Notes under the pieces: generated by a model
Seen by the model: the letters and a program-made list of their open reading frames with translations, nothing else
The model's database searches: none
Told to the model about the DNA's origin: nothing
Source of the DNA: Byssothecium circinans
Taxonomy: Eukaryota > Ascomycota > Dothideomycetes > Pleosporales > Massarinaceae
Direction of reading: 5' to 3'
Assembly: GCA_010015675.1 (NCBI GenBank)
Contig: ML976994.1
Location: 571,658-612,137, forward strand
DNA length: 40,480 nucleotides
Program-made: the position numbers and the translations under genes
In this document: piece by piece, positions 1-9,434 of the stretch
Layout of the letters: each line of letters begins with the position of its first letter
Numbering within the stretch: position 1 is the first letter of the stretch

Positions 1-1885
1 TGACATGAGTTTTATTCTTGACTTTTTAGAAGTTGAGGATAGCGATGATAAGGATGGCGTCTTTTTTAAGAGCTGGGAGGGCATAACTGACGATAGTGGC
101 AAGTAGAGCGTTACTTTAATAGAGTTCTGGTCTTATTTACTACCTACTGTAAGATAAAGGCGACGGCGTTGGCCACTGTTATGATAGACTTCATGTGCAC
201 GTGACTAGGAAAATTCACCCTCTAGGGCCTTGATATCCGCTGTCCAAATAAGCTTTTTAACCTCTCGAGATCTCCTTCCTATAGTAGTTAGTACTACTAA
301 CTAATCTTGTGGGTAACTCCATGGAGACTCCGTGGAGTGGATGGAAGGAGTAGGAGTACTCCGACTCCTTCCTTGTCGAAGCCTGTTCCCGCCAACAACA
401 ACCTCCACACGGAGGCCCGGGCAGTCCGGGAGGATCGCCATAGAGAGGGAGGTTTCGCGGGAGGAAGTTTGCTGAGGAGGTATACCGAGAGAGTTGCAGA
501 AAAAAGAGGTTATAGACTTGAGAGGGATGAGAGGGGTGAGAGGTGAGAGGTGAGAGGTGAGAGGTGTGTCGATTACGATAAGCGGGGAACCGATAAATCC
601 AAAAAGTGAGAGAAAACTGCCGTAGTCAATTCGAATATTTTTTGGTTTAGATTGTCACGACACAATCGGGAAATAAAAAAAGAAAAATGCACAGGGTGTC
701 TCGCTCCATTGAGGATGCTCCACTGCGATATCAAAGCACCGTCAAGACAGCACAATCACAAGACCAATACAATGCCAACACCAAAAATAAGAGGCCATGC
801 TCCAGCATGTCCACAAATCGCCTTTCCCGCCTCTTCTCTCTCTTTTGGACCTAACACCTTCACTTCCAACAAACCGTCTAACGACCCACCGCATCACCGA
901 ATGCCACCGCCACTCCCGCACACGTAGCTAATCCAAGACATATCTTCGCCGTATCGCTTACCAATCCTTCCTCAGAAAGTTCCCATAGTGCCGTTCAGGT
1001 TATGAGCGAGTTTCTGGAACCACATTGCGGGTGCCGTAGGCATGGATGAGAGATGTTTGAAAGGACTCCGAGTGTGTAGTTGCCGACGATAATGGGGCTT
1101 TGCTCTGTGGAGGGGTGATTCCGAAGGGTGTTATTGCGCCAAGGGGTCTGTTTAGAGCGCAACACATAGTTAGAGATGCAGACTTCACCATAAATCATTT
1201 CGTGGAAGTGCTCAACGGTTCTAGGGCGGTGTACTTTTCAAAATTCTAATTATAACGCGCAGAATACAACCTCCAAAGACTATGCCTCATGGCAACCCAT
1301 GAAGCCTACACCGCACTGATGGTGTGTTTACGAGATCATGTTTTGACGGATTTGGGCTCGACAATACGCGAGATACCTCCAAGACTGCGACCACCTTCTG
1401 GTTCATACGAAATTGTCTCTTCGGACTCAAAAGCCGTATTACCACTATTATTCTCAATTTCCTTCATTGGTTCATCAAGGCATCATCACAGCATATATCG
1501 CGGAAGTTTAACCTGTTGTTTAAGATCCTTTCGCCCAGCACGTACTTTCTCAGACCTGCGGATCAAGCATTCGGCCACATGGACATTTTACTTCTTTAAT
1601 GTCTCTCGTGGCGTCATATAAAGCGGTCTGTCGTCGGAAATGGATTAGGTGAGAGTATTTCACCTTCACCTGGATAAGGCTCTTTGCAAACGGTCGTCGT
1701 CTTTCCAAACATCGGCTGTGTGTATAAAGTTATTAGCAAACTTCCTCCTTCAGTCCTACTTTCTCAACCTCCAATTCTTTCCACACACCATCTGGTTTGG
1801 TGTACCTAAGCTGTCACCGACTATAGTCACCCCCCTCTCCCCGAGGCTTTCAAATCGCAAACCCTGCAACTCCAGCTCATTGGCC
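1..1885. other. Gene-free left flank, possibly decayed repeat
   Basis: I find no open frame with a recognisable protein here. Bases 1-300 are AT-leaning and full of stops in all frames, which would fit an old transposon remnant, but I cannot name one. A near-perfect 30-bp palindrome lies at 343-372, and a short purine-rich 7-bp tandem repeat (GAGGTGA) at about 532-566. The last few hundred bases are pyrimidine-rich and probably form the promoter and 5' UTR of the RBR gene starting at 1886. Confidence 0.5.
343..372. repeat. 30-bp near-perfect palindrome
   Basis: Two 15-base arms (GGAAGGAGTAGGAGT and ACTCCGACTCCTTCC) are complementary with one mismatch and no spacer, centred on AGTACT. The flanking sequence holds two related self-complementary 10-mers, CTCCATGGAG and CTCCGTGGAG. 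It could be the end of a small inverted-repeat element or a cruciform-forming site. No function can be assigned. Confidence 0.6.
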
Positions 1886-3116
1886 ATGACAACGCTCGCC
1901 CCAAGCGTCTCACCAATTCTTTCACAGTACCTCCATGACTTTCCCTCCACAGATGTGGATAGTGATCCTCTTCCCGTCGTAGCGAAGACCGAGATACCGG
2001 TTTGCGACACATGCAACGCGGTACTCAAGCATGGCATCGACACTCAACGCTCGAAAGGCAAGTTTTGGAAGAACTGCAAGGAATGCCGCGACAAGAGAAG
2101 CACGAGAGAGAAAGAACGAAAGAGACGACAGATGTCGAGCAAACACGACAACAGCCAATCCCCGGCGACGCAAAAGAAAGTCAGCAAGAACCCATTTCCC
2201 CGAAAGTCCCGGTTCCTTCAAGTGCTCCCCCAACCTCGCCTCAAACTGAGCGAGAGTGTACGGTGTGCCGAAACATTCCTGATACAGGACTTTCCGAGCC
2301 TGTCTCAGTGTACTCATGCACCGGAGGTCTGTCTCGGTTGCATGTTGAATTGGTGGGACACTGAGCTCGGCGACACAGTATGGGATCAGATCGCATGTCC
2401 CACAAATGGATGTGAACACCTTCTCACTCACGACGATGTGAAGAAATACGCATCTACAGAGTTCTACGATAGGTATTTCCGATCAATTTTTCATTGTAGC
2501 CAGCAACTTACGGAGATCCAGATTCGACGAAGCTTCCATTCAGAGCATGCTGAACAAAGATGCCGAGTTCCGTTACTGCATGGCCGAAGGATGCTCCTAT
2601 GGACACATGCACGACTCTAGCGCCGAGGGAAACATCTTCCGCTGCAACGCCTGCGGCTTCCGCGTCTGCGCGATCCACAACGTTCCATTCCACACCGACG
2701 AAACCTGCGACCAATACAGCGAGCGGATCCAGAGGGAGAACGAAGCGCGCGCAGAAGAACTTCGCGTGCGTGAAGAGCAAGAAAAAGCAAGCTTAGCGGA
2801 GGTCTCGCGGTCATCAGTCGTAAGTCCAGGACCAGACTGTGGCAGGAACATCCAGAAGACCGCGGGATGCGATCACATGACTTGTGCGTTATTTCCTACG
2901 GTTTTCGCGGATATTGCTAACTGCGAGTCAGGTAATCGCAGGACAGGCGGATGCGGGTTCCAGTTCTGCTATGTCTGCAGGGCCCCGTACGGCGGCTCGA
3001 GAGGGATTTGGGTTATCGGAAACTCGGCGCATGCTTCCAGCTGCAGCTACCATGAAGCGCGCCTCCCTCCACATCCAGAGGAGCCACCCCGACTATATGA
3101 GAACTATATTGGCTGA
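1886..3116 (+). CDS. RBR-type E3 ubiquitin ligase-like protein, frame broken
   Basis: Proposed exons are 1886-2472, 2522-2883 and 2947-3116 (372 codons, introns of 49 and 63 bp, the second with a GCTAAC branch site). The N-terminus has a small Cys motif (CDTC...CKEC) and a basic stretch. Then come a RING1-like part (THAPEVCLGC, ACPTNGCEHLL), an IBR (RYCMAEGC, FRCNACGFRVC) and a RING2-like part (GCDHMTC joined by splicing to GCGFQFCYVC, which carries the expected catalytic-type Cys region). RBR ligases pass ubiquitin from an E2 through a RING2 cysteine. The hallmark ECTVC of RING1 is present at about 2252-2266 but in a different frame from the sequence on both sides. Two compensating one-base shifts between about 2110 and 2290 would restore the family reading. 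No stop results, so a garbled protein could still be made. It is either a young pseudogene or two assembly indels. Confidence 0.75.
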
Positions 3117-3597
3117 TTTTGATCAAGGGGATTATCTTTTACTGTCTCTGCCATCACGGGTATGGCTATTTCTTATTTGGGATGCTTTTTCCAAGACCTC
3201 TCCATTAAGGCACTGGGAAGGAAAATTACATATTAAAAGTACTTCTGCATGTCATTTACTGCTTTTTTCGGATCATTCGGATATACTTGGAGTTTTTGGG
3301 GACAGTTTGATGCGTTACAGAGCTCATAGCCTCTCCCACTTGGCACTCCGGGCTGGTATACTGGTTGATTTTTCAAGTTGGTCAACCCTGCCTTCATTAT
3401 TCATACTTCATCTAAACATTGCATCTTCTGCTGGAAAAGCGATATTGGGAAATGATAAGACTTTAAGGACCAATTGTACGGGAAAAAAGCAGGAATTCCT
3501 TTAAGATACTTTTTATAAATAAGATAACAGAATATATGCCTGTGAAGTGGATTTCGCTACGGCGAGAGTCTATCTCGATCCCTGCGCCTTGCGAATC
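3117..3597. other. Intergenic, 3' flank of RBR gene
   Basis: No gene is recognised. The sequence is AT-leaning with short meaningless open frames. It separates the RBR gene from the transporter-tail relic. Confidence 0.5.
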
Positions 3598-3745
3598 CCA
3601 CATTATAACCCTCATTCCATCTACAACATCAAGACTTCTACATCGCCGCTGACGCCTCAGGAACGACCCCCGGTCTGGCGCTCGACAACTCCTCCACACT
3701 CTCCTTCCGCTCCAAACTCGGTTCTCTGGCCTCATCCCTCTGTTC
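3598..3745 (-). pseudogene. Truncated copy of hexose transporter C-terminus
   Basis: Read on the minus strand, this encodes a 30-odd-residue tail containing RDEAREPSLERKESVEELSS and SARPGV followed by PEAS, then AM and a stop. It is almost identical to the last residues of the intact transporter at 7554-9324. Similarity continues past the stop into 3'-flanking DNA (the ACATTATAA...CTACA stretch at about 3598-3640 against about 7513-7553). It ends abruptly near 3745, and nothing upstream encodes transporter. It is therefore a segmental duplicate or the remains of a tandem paralogue whose body was deleted. Confidence 0.85.
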
Positions 3746-3939
3746 GATGGTGCTTTACGTTATATCTTCTCTATTATCACTGTCTTTACTCTACTATAAG
3801 TACTTGAACACTGCTAATTAACTTAGATTTTCTTAGGACGAATATTACTTGGTTATAAAAGTGTGATGTACCTATTATATATAGATCCCAAGGATGATGC
3901 AAAACCGCTCGGCCATTGACTCTGCTAATCTCGACATGC

Positions 3940-5028
3940 TTACTCAAGCCCCGTTGCGTGCTTCTGTTTCTTCCAGGTCTGTCTCCTCTTCCAAATGCGA
4001 TACACCACTAAAATAGATTCGCCGATTCCGAAAAAGGCGACACCGACTAGAGGGATGACAATCGAAAGGACAGTAAATCCCCAAGACGCATCCTGAAAAG
4101 ATGAGCTCCCTCCAAGACGTGGAGTAGCCAGACCAACCTGCATGGCGGTCAATACGATGGCAAAGAAGGCGAAGAGGGCGAAGAGGCCTTCTGTGTTGCG
4201 CCGCAGAAAGTTGCTATAATCGCGCGCGGAGGACTTGTACCCTTCGGGAAACCAGCCCCGGGTGTAGCAGAGGAGGTTCAAGCCCAAGAGCGGAATTTCT
4301 CCATAGTAGTACCTCTTGTTGATGTTGTTGCGGTTCCTGTCCGTAAGAAGCTGTTTGACTAGCTTAACCCAGTGCTCCCAAAGCAGCGCTTCGGGGGGGA
4401 GAGATAGGGCCTTGGCTTGGAGGAAGTCGCCTTCCGTCTGAATGAGGCCAACGTAAGACATCATGAAGCCGAGGGCGAGGCCGTGAAGTTTCCGCTTCGG
4501 GTGGCAACTGTCGTCGCAAACATGGTCCTGCTTCTCACCCTCCGCTGCGGGTTCTAGTGCACCAGAAGAGCTTTGGCTCGCAGAACACAACAGGTGTGCC
4601 TGCCAGAAGTTTGGGTCCAAAAGGTAGCGCGGCATAGGCTTGATGAGAAGCAGAAGGCTCTGCTCCATGTGGTAGAAGACGAGGTGCATTTCCACGTCTT
4701 CGGTAACCACAACCTCGCGGCCTCGCAGCTTTTGTCGCTGAAGAGGCTGGGGCGGCTGCTCCTGGCATATCAAATTGAGCCCGTCGTGCAGGGCATTCAA
4801 GCGCGGAACGTCAAGGTCCTGCTCGAGAAAGTTGACTCCGGCAACTGGAACCTGAAGGTCGGCCCAGCTATGGTGCTTGCTGTAGCCAGAGGCTGGAAGG
4901 AGTGGATAAAAATTCGGGGAGTGGGAAGGACGGGTGGAATCATTATCATTCCCCTTGTCGAGAACGAAAACGGATGAGTCGAAGGGATGAGAGGTGACAT
5001 GGCGCGGGTATTTATCGATTATCGGCGA
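3940..5028 (-). CDS. Fungal two-helix membrane protein (DUF6601-like), start unresolved
   Basis: A single frame runs from about 5028 to a stop at 3940-3942. The C-terminus has two clear membrane helices (FALFAFFAIVLTAMQVGLA and FTVLSIVIPLVGVAFFGIG) followed by a short basic tail. The middle carries motifs of an orphan fungal family: LDVPRLNALHDGL, GREVVVTEDVEMHLV, KPMPRYLLDPNFW, YYYGEIPLLGLNLL. I believe the family is catalogued as DUF6601; its function is unknown. The family-like reading extends upstream to about 4930 (YSKHHSWADLQVPVAGVNFL), and the frame stays open to an in-frame TAA at 5029-5031, without any ATG. The only nearby ATG (5000-4998) is in another frame. Either an upstream exon exists that I cannot place, or the start is lost. 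The name is from memory; the coding nature is well supported. Confidence 0.65.
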   Translation of the reverse strand, partial: SPIIDKYPRHVTSHPFDSSVFVLDKGNDNDSTRPSHSPNFYPLLPASGYSKHHSWADLQVPVAGVNFLEQDLDVPRLNALHDGLNLICQEQPPQPLQRQKLRGREVVVTEDVEMHLVFYHMEQSLLLLIKPMPRYLLDPNFWQAHLLCSASQSSSGALEPAAEGEKQDHVCDDSCHPKRKLHGLALGFMMSYVGLIQTEGDFLQAKALSLPPEALLWEHWVKLVKQLLTDRNRNNINKRYYYGEIPLLGLNLLCYTRGWFPEGYKSSARDYSNFLRRNTEGLFALFAFFAIVLTAMQVGLATPRLGGSSSFQDASWGFTVLSIVIPLVGVAFFGIGESILVVYRIWKRRQTWKKQKHATGLE

Positions 5029-5031
5029 TTA

Positions 5032-6656
5032 GTAAGTGCTTGGATCAGTGATGCGAACATGGAAGGTTAAGATGTTGCCACAGCGACTGATAAATAGATA
5101 ATCGAGAACAATCCTACTAAGTACCAAATAGCGCATAACCCAGACAAGACCTAAAACTGTCGGCAATCCCGGACCTCCTGAAGATCCGCAGAAAGCCCGC
5201 GCGAAGGACAAGCCTCCCAAGACCATTTCAAACGGTTGACGATGGAACAGTGATGGCTTCCAAGGTTTCTTGCCCCCGGTACCATGCCAATCCCTCCGTC
5301 GAGGGACAATCAAACTCCTTCTGCGCAACTGGTCCTGGTAATAACCACAGTCCTGAACGGCTGCCGCTTTAACCTAAGTGAAACAGGAGCAATCTCTGTC
5401 CTCGTATTTATGTTTGTTTCGGTTTCGCCTCAAGCCCTCTTTTTCACTTTTCCTCTCACCTCTTATCCCCATCAGCCGAACACCAATAATGAATGCCCGC
5501 TGACGACCTTATTCATTATCAAACTCTTAGCATCTCCTCAGCTGCTCTCTTGAAGTCGCAAATCCCTTCCCAAACACACCCTTCCATACCACCGTACTGT
5601 GCCTTGCTCCTCAAGAGGCTCTCATCTCTTCTATTTCCCTGGCTGTTTCCAACGGTCGTTGGCGCTTTATGGTAGCTGGCTCTCACTCAGTTTCTTGGGC
5701 TCCTAAAAATATAAATATATTGTCAACAGAAATCACGTGACCTCCCAGCCCTGCCACCCCTCGGACCCAGTTCGGTCAAAGTTCCTAGCTCTAGTCAACT
5801 AGTGGTAACCATTAGAGCGGACTGGAAGATTCTACTCAATTGCTCTATACTTCCTTCTGTCATATTTTTATATCCCGAGATAACCTACTAGATAGAATAG
5901 GCTACTTCCAATGGTTCGTCATTCAACTCTTCTCAGCTAAGCTTAATAAGCAACATTTGACAACAAACGCTTCTTTTCCTCACGGGACCTCAGGCTGGGT
6001 TCGTTCAACGAATCCGGTATCAGCGGCGTTTGTTGGTGATGGCAATGACGACAATGACGATATTGTGGTTGATGAGATAATCGGCTGTGGACGCTATAAC
6101 TGGCAAGAGCCACATCCGGTCAGGTGATCCCGAGCGTGCAATTGCCTCTACCACACCGTGCGCCTTCTTCCAGTGCATGAGATGGCCGCCAGGTAGAGAC
6201 GTCGGCTTACCGTTGCACAGCCAATGATGATTCAACGTTTACATCGCTGGCACTCTCCGTTGTGGCCTAAGTGTCTATATAGTATGAAGGCAAGTGTCTG
6301 GATGGTGGCTGGCTGTGCTTCCACAAAATTGGACCACTCTAGAAAACATGAATTAAAACAACCAATGCCGGCTGGGAACGCACTCAGCTTTTTCACCGTG
6401 GTAGCCTTGTTGCCAGAAAGCTGAGGATGCCTAATACTGTTCGTGCATGTGAGCATCTTGCAGCGTTCAACCTCTAGAAAGAGGAAGGCTATGCGTATTC
6501 TGGCCTACCTTTTATGACACCTGGTCGCGCTGCCTTGCCGCGAGTTCTGGTGCTGTAGTTCCACATGCAGGCTTTTAATTTTTACGGTTGAGATCTCCAC
6601 CACCCCTCCTAGAACTCTCTTGCCCATAGTCGCTCGTCAAACCTTCGTCAGCACAC
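5032..6656. other. Intergenic, no gene recognised
   Basis: Several short open frames exist on both strands but none resembles a known family. The part nearest 5032 probably holds the promoter and perhaps a missing first exon of the minus-strand membrane protein. A short upstream frame (ATG at about 5061, 12 codons, minus strand) sits just before it. An AT-rich block (AAATATAAATATATTG) lies near 5706-5722. Confidence 0.4.
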
Positions 6657-7114
6657 ATGGAGAAGTCAAAAGGGCAAGAGCCAGAAATGGCACCCGTTGG
6701 ACTGACTGAGCAGGTTGGGAATGGAGCTGTGCCCAAAGTCACTGCGACGACTCAACCGACCGACAAGAACACTGACTGGTGGCTCTGGGAAATCAGTAGT
6801 CTCTTCTTCTCTGCTATCACAATCGTCGGCATGTCTATCTTCCTTGTGAAGTTGACAACTGCGTCGCGCCGCATTGGTCTTGCACTTTCCAAGGGCGACT
6901 CTCACTGCTTAACGCGAAAGCCAACAGGATCACCATCAACTCTATTATAGAGCTGTTTAGCACTGCCTCCAGAGCCTTACTCGCGCTTCCATTGACGAAG
7001 GCTCTAGGACAACTTACATACTGCATGAGATTGAGCGGTGTGTTCTTTTACCCTCCATTTGAAGACGGCACCAGTTTTGCACGGATGTTGGTGTACAACG
7101 CTCTCGCAGGATAG
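6657..7114 (+). pseudogene. Broken DUF3176-family membrane protein
   Basis: The start (MEKSKGQEPEM...) leads into DWWLWEISSLFFSAITIVGM, the usual first helix of fungal DUF3176 proteins. Reading then derails near 6850: one missing base in the stretch AAGTTGAC takes the annotated frame to a stop near 6948. The neighbouring frame resumes the family pattern (FDNCVAPHW, then NRITINSIIELFSTASRALL and ALPLTKALGQL) and ends at a stop at 7112-7114. Family members are several hundred residues long, so the rest of the gene is absent. Function of the family is unknown. A functional protein from this locus is unlikely. Confidence 0.75.
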
Positions 7115-7553
7115 GACGAGGAAGCTTCCGCTCAGGATCTACTTGCTGCTTAAGAGCTAGGTTTAAAGGCCCTTGGCTTTGTGTCGGTTGCGGGAGCTGG
7201 GGAGAAGCGAGCATGTGGATGTGACACGACTGGGGCGGTGCCGTGTGCGTGGTGGAATTACTTTTCCGAGGGGATTTTGGTGGGGAAAGAGACGGGGAAA
7301 GAGCGCAGGACGGAAGGAAGGCTTGGAGGATAGTTTCGGGAAGTGGGGTGTAGGGAGGGAACGGCTGTTATTGACATTGCTAGGGTGGGTGTTGGTGTGA
7401 GTGCGAAGGGAAGAAGTTATTTTGATATTGGGAGATGGAAATAAGCAAGCAATGGATAACTATGAGGTGTTTGGGTGGGTGTGTTGAAGTTTTCTGCTTT
7501 GATACGGGTTGAACATTATAAAACTCGCGCCATCCACAATATCATAACTCTCT
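7115..7553. other. Intergenic between DUF3176 relic and hexose transporter
   Basis: No gene is recognised. The right end, from about 7510, is the 3' flank of the transporter and is shared with the truncated copy at 3598-3745. The rest is G-rich on the plus strand. Confidence 0.5.
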
Positions 7554-9324
7554 CTACATCGCGCCCGATGCCTCAGGAAAGACCCCCGGTCTAGCACTTG
7601 ACAGCTCTTCCACGCTCTCCTTCCGCTCCAAACTCGGTTCCCTCGCCTCGTCCCTCTTATTGATACCCCTCGCCCCCGGCGTCAAAAACGTGCTGTCCAA
7701 ATTCGGAAGATCCTCACCCTCAGGCGGTTCCCATTTAGCGCTCTTGATCGGATTGACCCCCAAAATATACATCGTGTCGATTTCCTCTAGTGTTCTTCCA
7801 TGGCTCTCGCAGACGAAGAAGAAAACAACGACAGCGCCTGCAAAACAACAGGCCGCAAAAACGTACCCGTATCGGTAGTCGATAGCACCGGTAATGTAGG
7901 GCGTGAAGAAGGAGATTAGAAAATTCCAGGTCCAGTTACTGGCTGTCGCGAGCCCCATGCATTTCGCCCGGTAGCGGCTGGGATAGATCTCGCCCACGAC
8001 AGCCCAGACAATCGGGCCCCATGTCATCGCGAAGCCGGCGATAAAAAGGCAGGCAAACACAATCATGACGTAGCCGATGCCCTGGGTCTGTTCAGGAGAA
8101 TCCTGATTCAATGCAAAGTGCCCCAGCGAGGAAAACACCATGAAGCACATGAACATCCACAGAGCACCCACAATGAGCGAAGGCCGTCTACCGTATTTCT
8201 CGACGATATATAGTCCGGGGAACGTAGTCCCGAAATTGACTCCTCCGAGGATGATGGAGGTGACGTAGGAATTGGGAATGCCAATGCTGTTGAAGATGGT
8301 GGTGCCGTAGTAGAAGAAGAAATTCGCACCTGTGAGCTGCTGTAGTGCCTGGAGAGTGATGCCGAGGAGGGTACGGTAGAGCATCTTAGGTCCGGTGAAG
8401 ATCTCGTACCATGGATGAGCGCCACCGCCTGCCTGCTCGGCTTCGAGCTTCTCCTTGATCTCGCGGATTTCACGCTGGACTTCGGGATGGTCTTCTGGGA
8501 CCCCGTAACTGAGGGCAACTGTTTTACGTGCAGAATCGATCTTGCCGTGTCGGTATTCCCATCGCGGAGATTCACGTAGGGTGAGGATTCCAACACCCAT
8601 AATGACGGGCCAGATAAAGCCGATGCCCATTGGCAATTTCCACGAGCGCGCGCTTTGATCTGCCTCGGTACCAAAGTTGATGCAGTATGCGACGAAGATA
8701 CCAAGGGTAATGAATAGCTGGTAGCAAGACACCAGCGCACCACGTACGTAGCGAGGCGCCGTCTCGGATTGATACATTGGGGTGAGGACTGAAAGACCGC
8801 CAACGCCCAGACCAGCTACCCAGCGGCCAATTGCGACTTGATACCACGTATTCGAAGTGGCGATTTGGACGATGACCCCTACGCAAAAGATGATATTCCA
8901 GAATGTGATTGAAAGCTTGCGACCGAATTTATCTGCTATCGGCGCTGCGATCAGCGCGCCCATGAGCGTGCCTATAGATAGCTGTCACCATGTCAGCCAT
9001 TCATAACCGTATAAAGAGAGGAGGTTCACTCACTAATGCAACAATAGTACCGCTACGACCATTCGAAAAGCTGAGTTCGCCAGTGTTCAGATCCCTCACG
9101 TCGGCAAATTTCTTCAAAAAGTCCTGCATCTCAAGGAAACCAGAAATCTGACCCGTGTCGTAACCAAAGATGAATCCGCCCATGGACACCAATACGCCCA
9201 TGAGCAGAATACGCGGTCGGAAGCGCTCCTTCATGCCCGCTTTCAGCATCTGTGGTTTCTTCTCGGGATCGGCGGTCGAAGAGGCTGGCGTGGAGCCCCC
9301 CTTGAAGCGATCCAATATCGCCAT
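7554..9324 (-). CDS. MFS hexose (monosaccharide) transporter
   Basis: Exons 9324-9034 and 8981-7554 give 572 residues; the 52-bp intron (8982-9033, GTGAGT...GACAG) joins TIVAL to LSIGTLMGALIAA, the exact family reading. Twelve helices fit the sugar porter family. Signatures include FIFGYDTGQISGF in helix 1, ADKFGRK after helix 2, GRWVAGLGVGGLS, LRESPRWEYRHGK, QQLTGANFFFYYG in helix 7, GEIYPSRYRAKCMG and ESHGRTLEEID at the end of helix 12. It is plasma-membrane and most likely imports glucose or related hexoses by proton symport; the helix-1 motif groups it with fungal Hxt/RCO3-like carriers. The tail is charged and Ser/Glu-rich. The ATG at 9324-9322 fits the family start. A TATA-like box lies about 100 bp upstream. 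The substrate cannot be fixed from sequence. Confidence 0.95.
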
Positions 9325-9426
9325 GTTGTGAGCAATGTCGAAGTAGAGAATATTGATGTATGTTGGGACAGGTGGAGTAAGGGGAGGTACCAAATCTGAC
9401 GTTCATCCCATGGGGAGTCGCAGATG

Positions 9427-9434
9427 TTTATATA
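9427..9434 (-). promoter_or_regulatory. TATA-like box of hexose transporter
   Basis: TATATAAA on the minus strand, about 103 bp before the transporter ATG. Matches to the CreA carbon-repressor consensus SYGGRG occur nearby, at 9372-9377 (GTGGAG) and 9725-9730 (GTGGGG). These are short and may be chance, but carbon repression of such a carrier would be usual. Confidence 0.4.
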
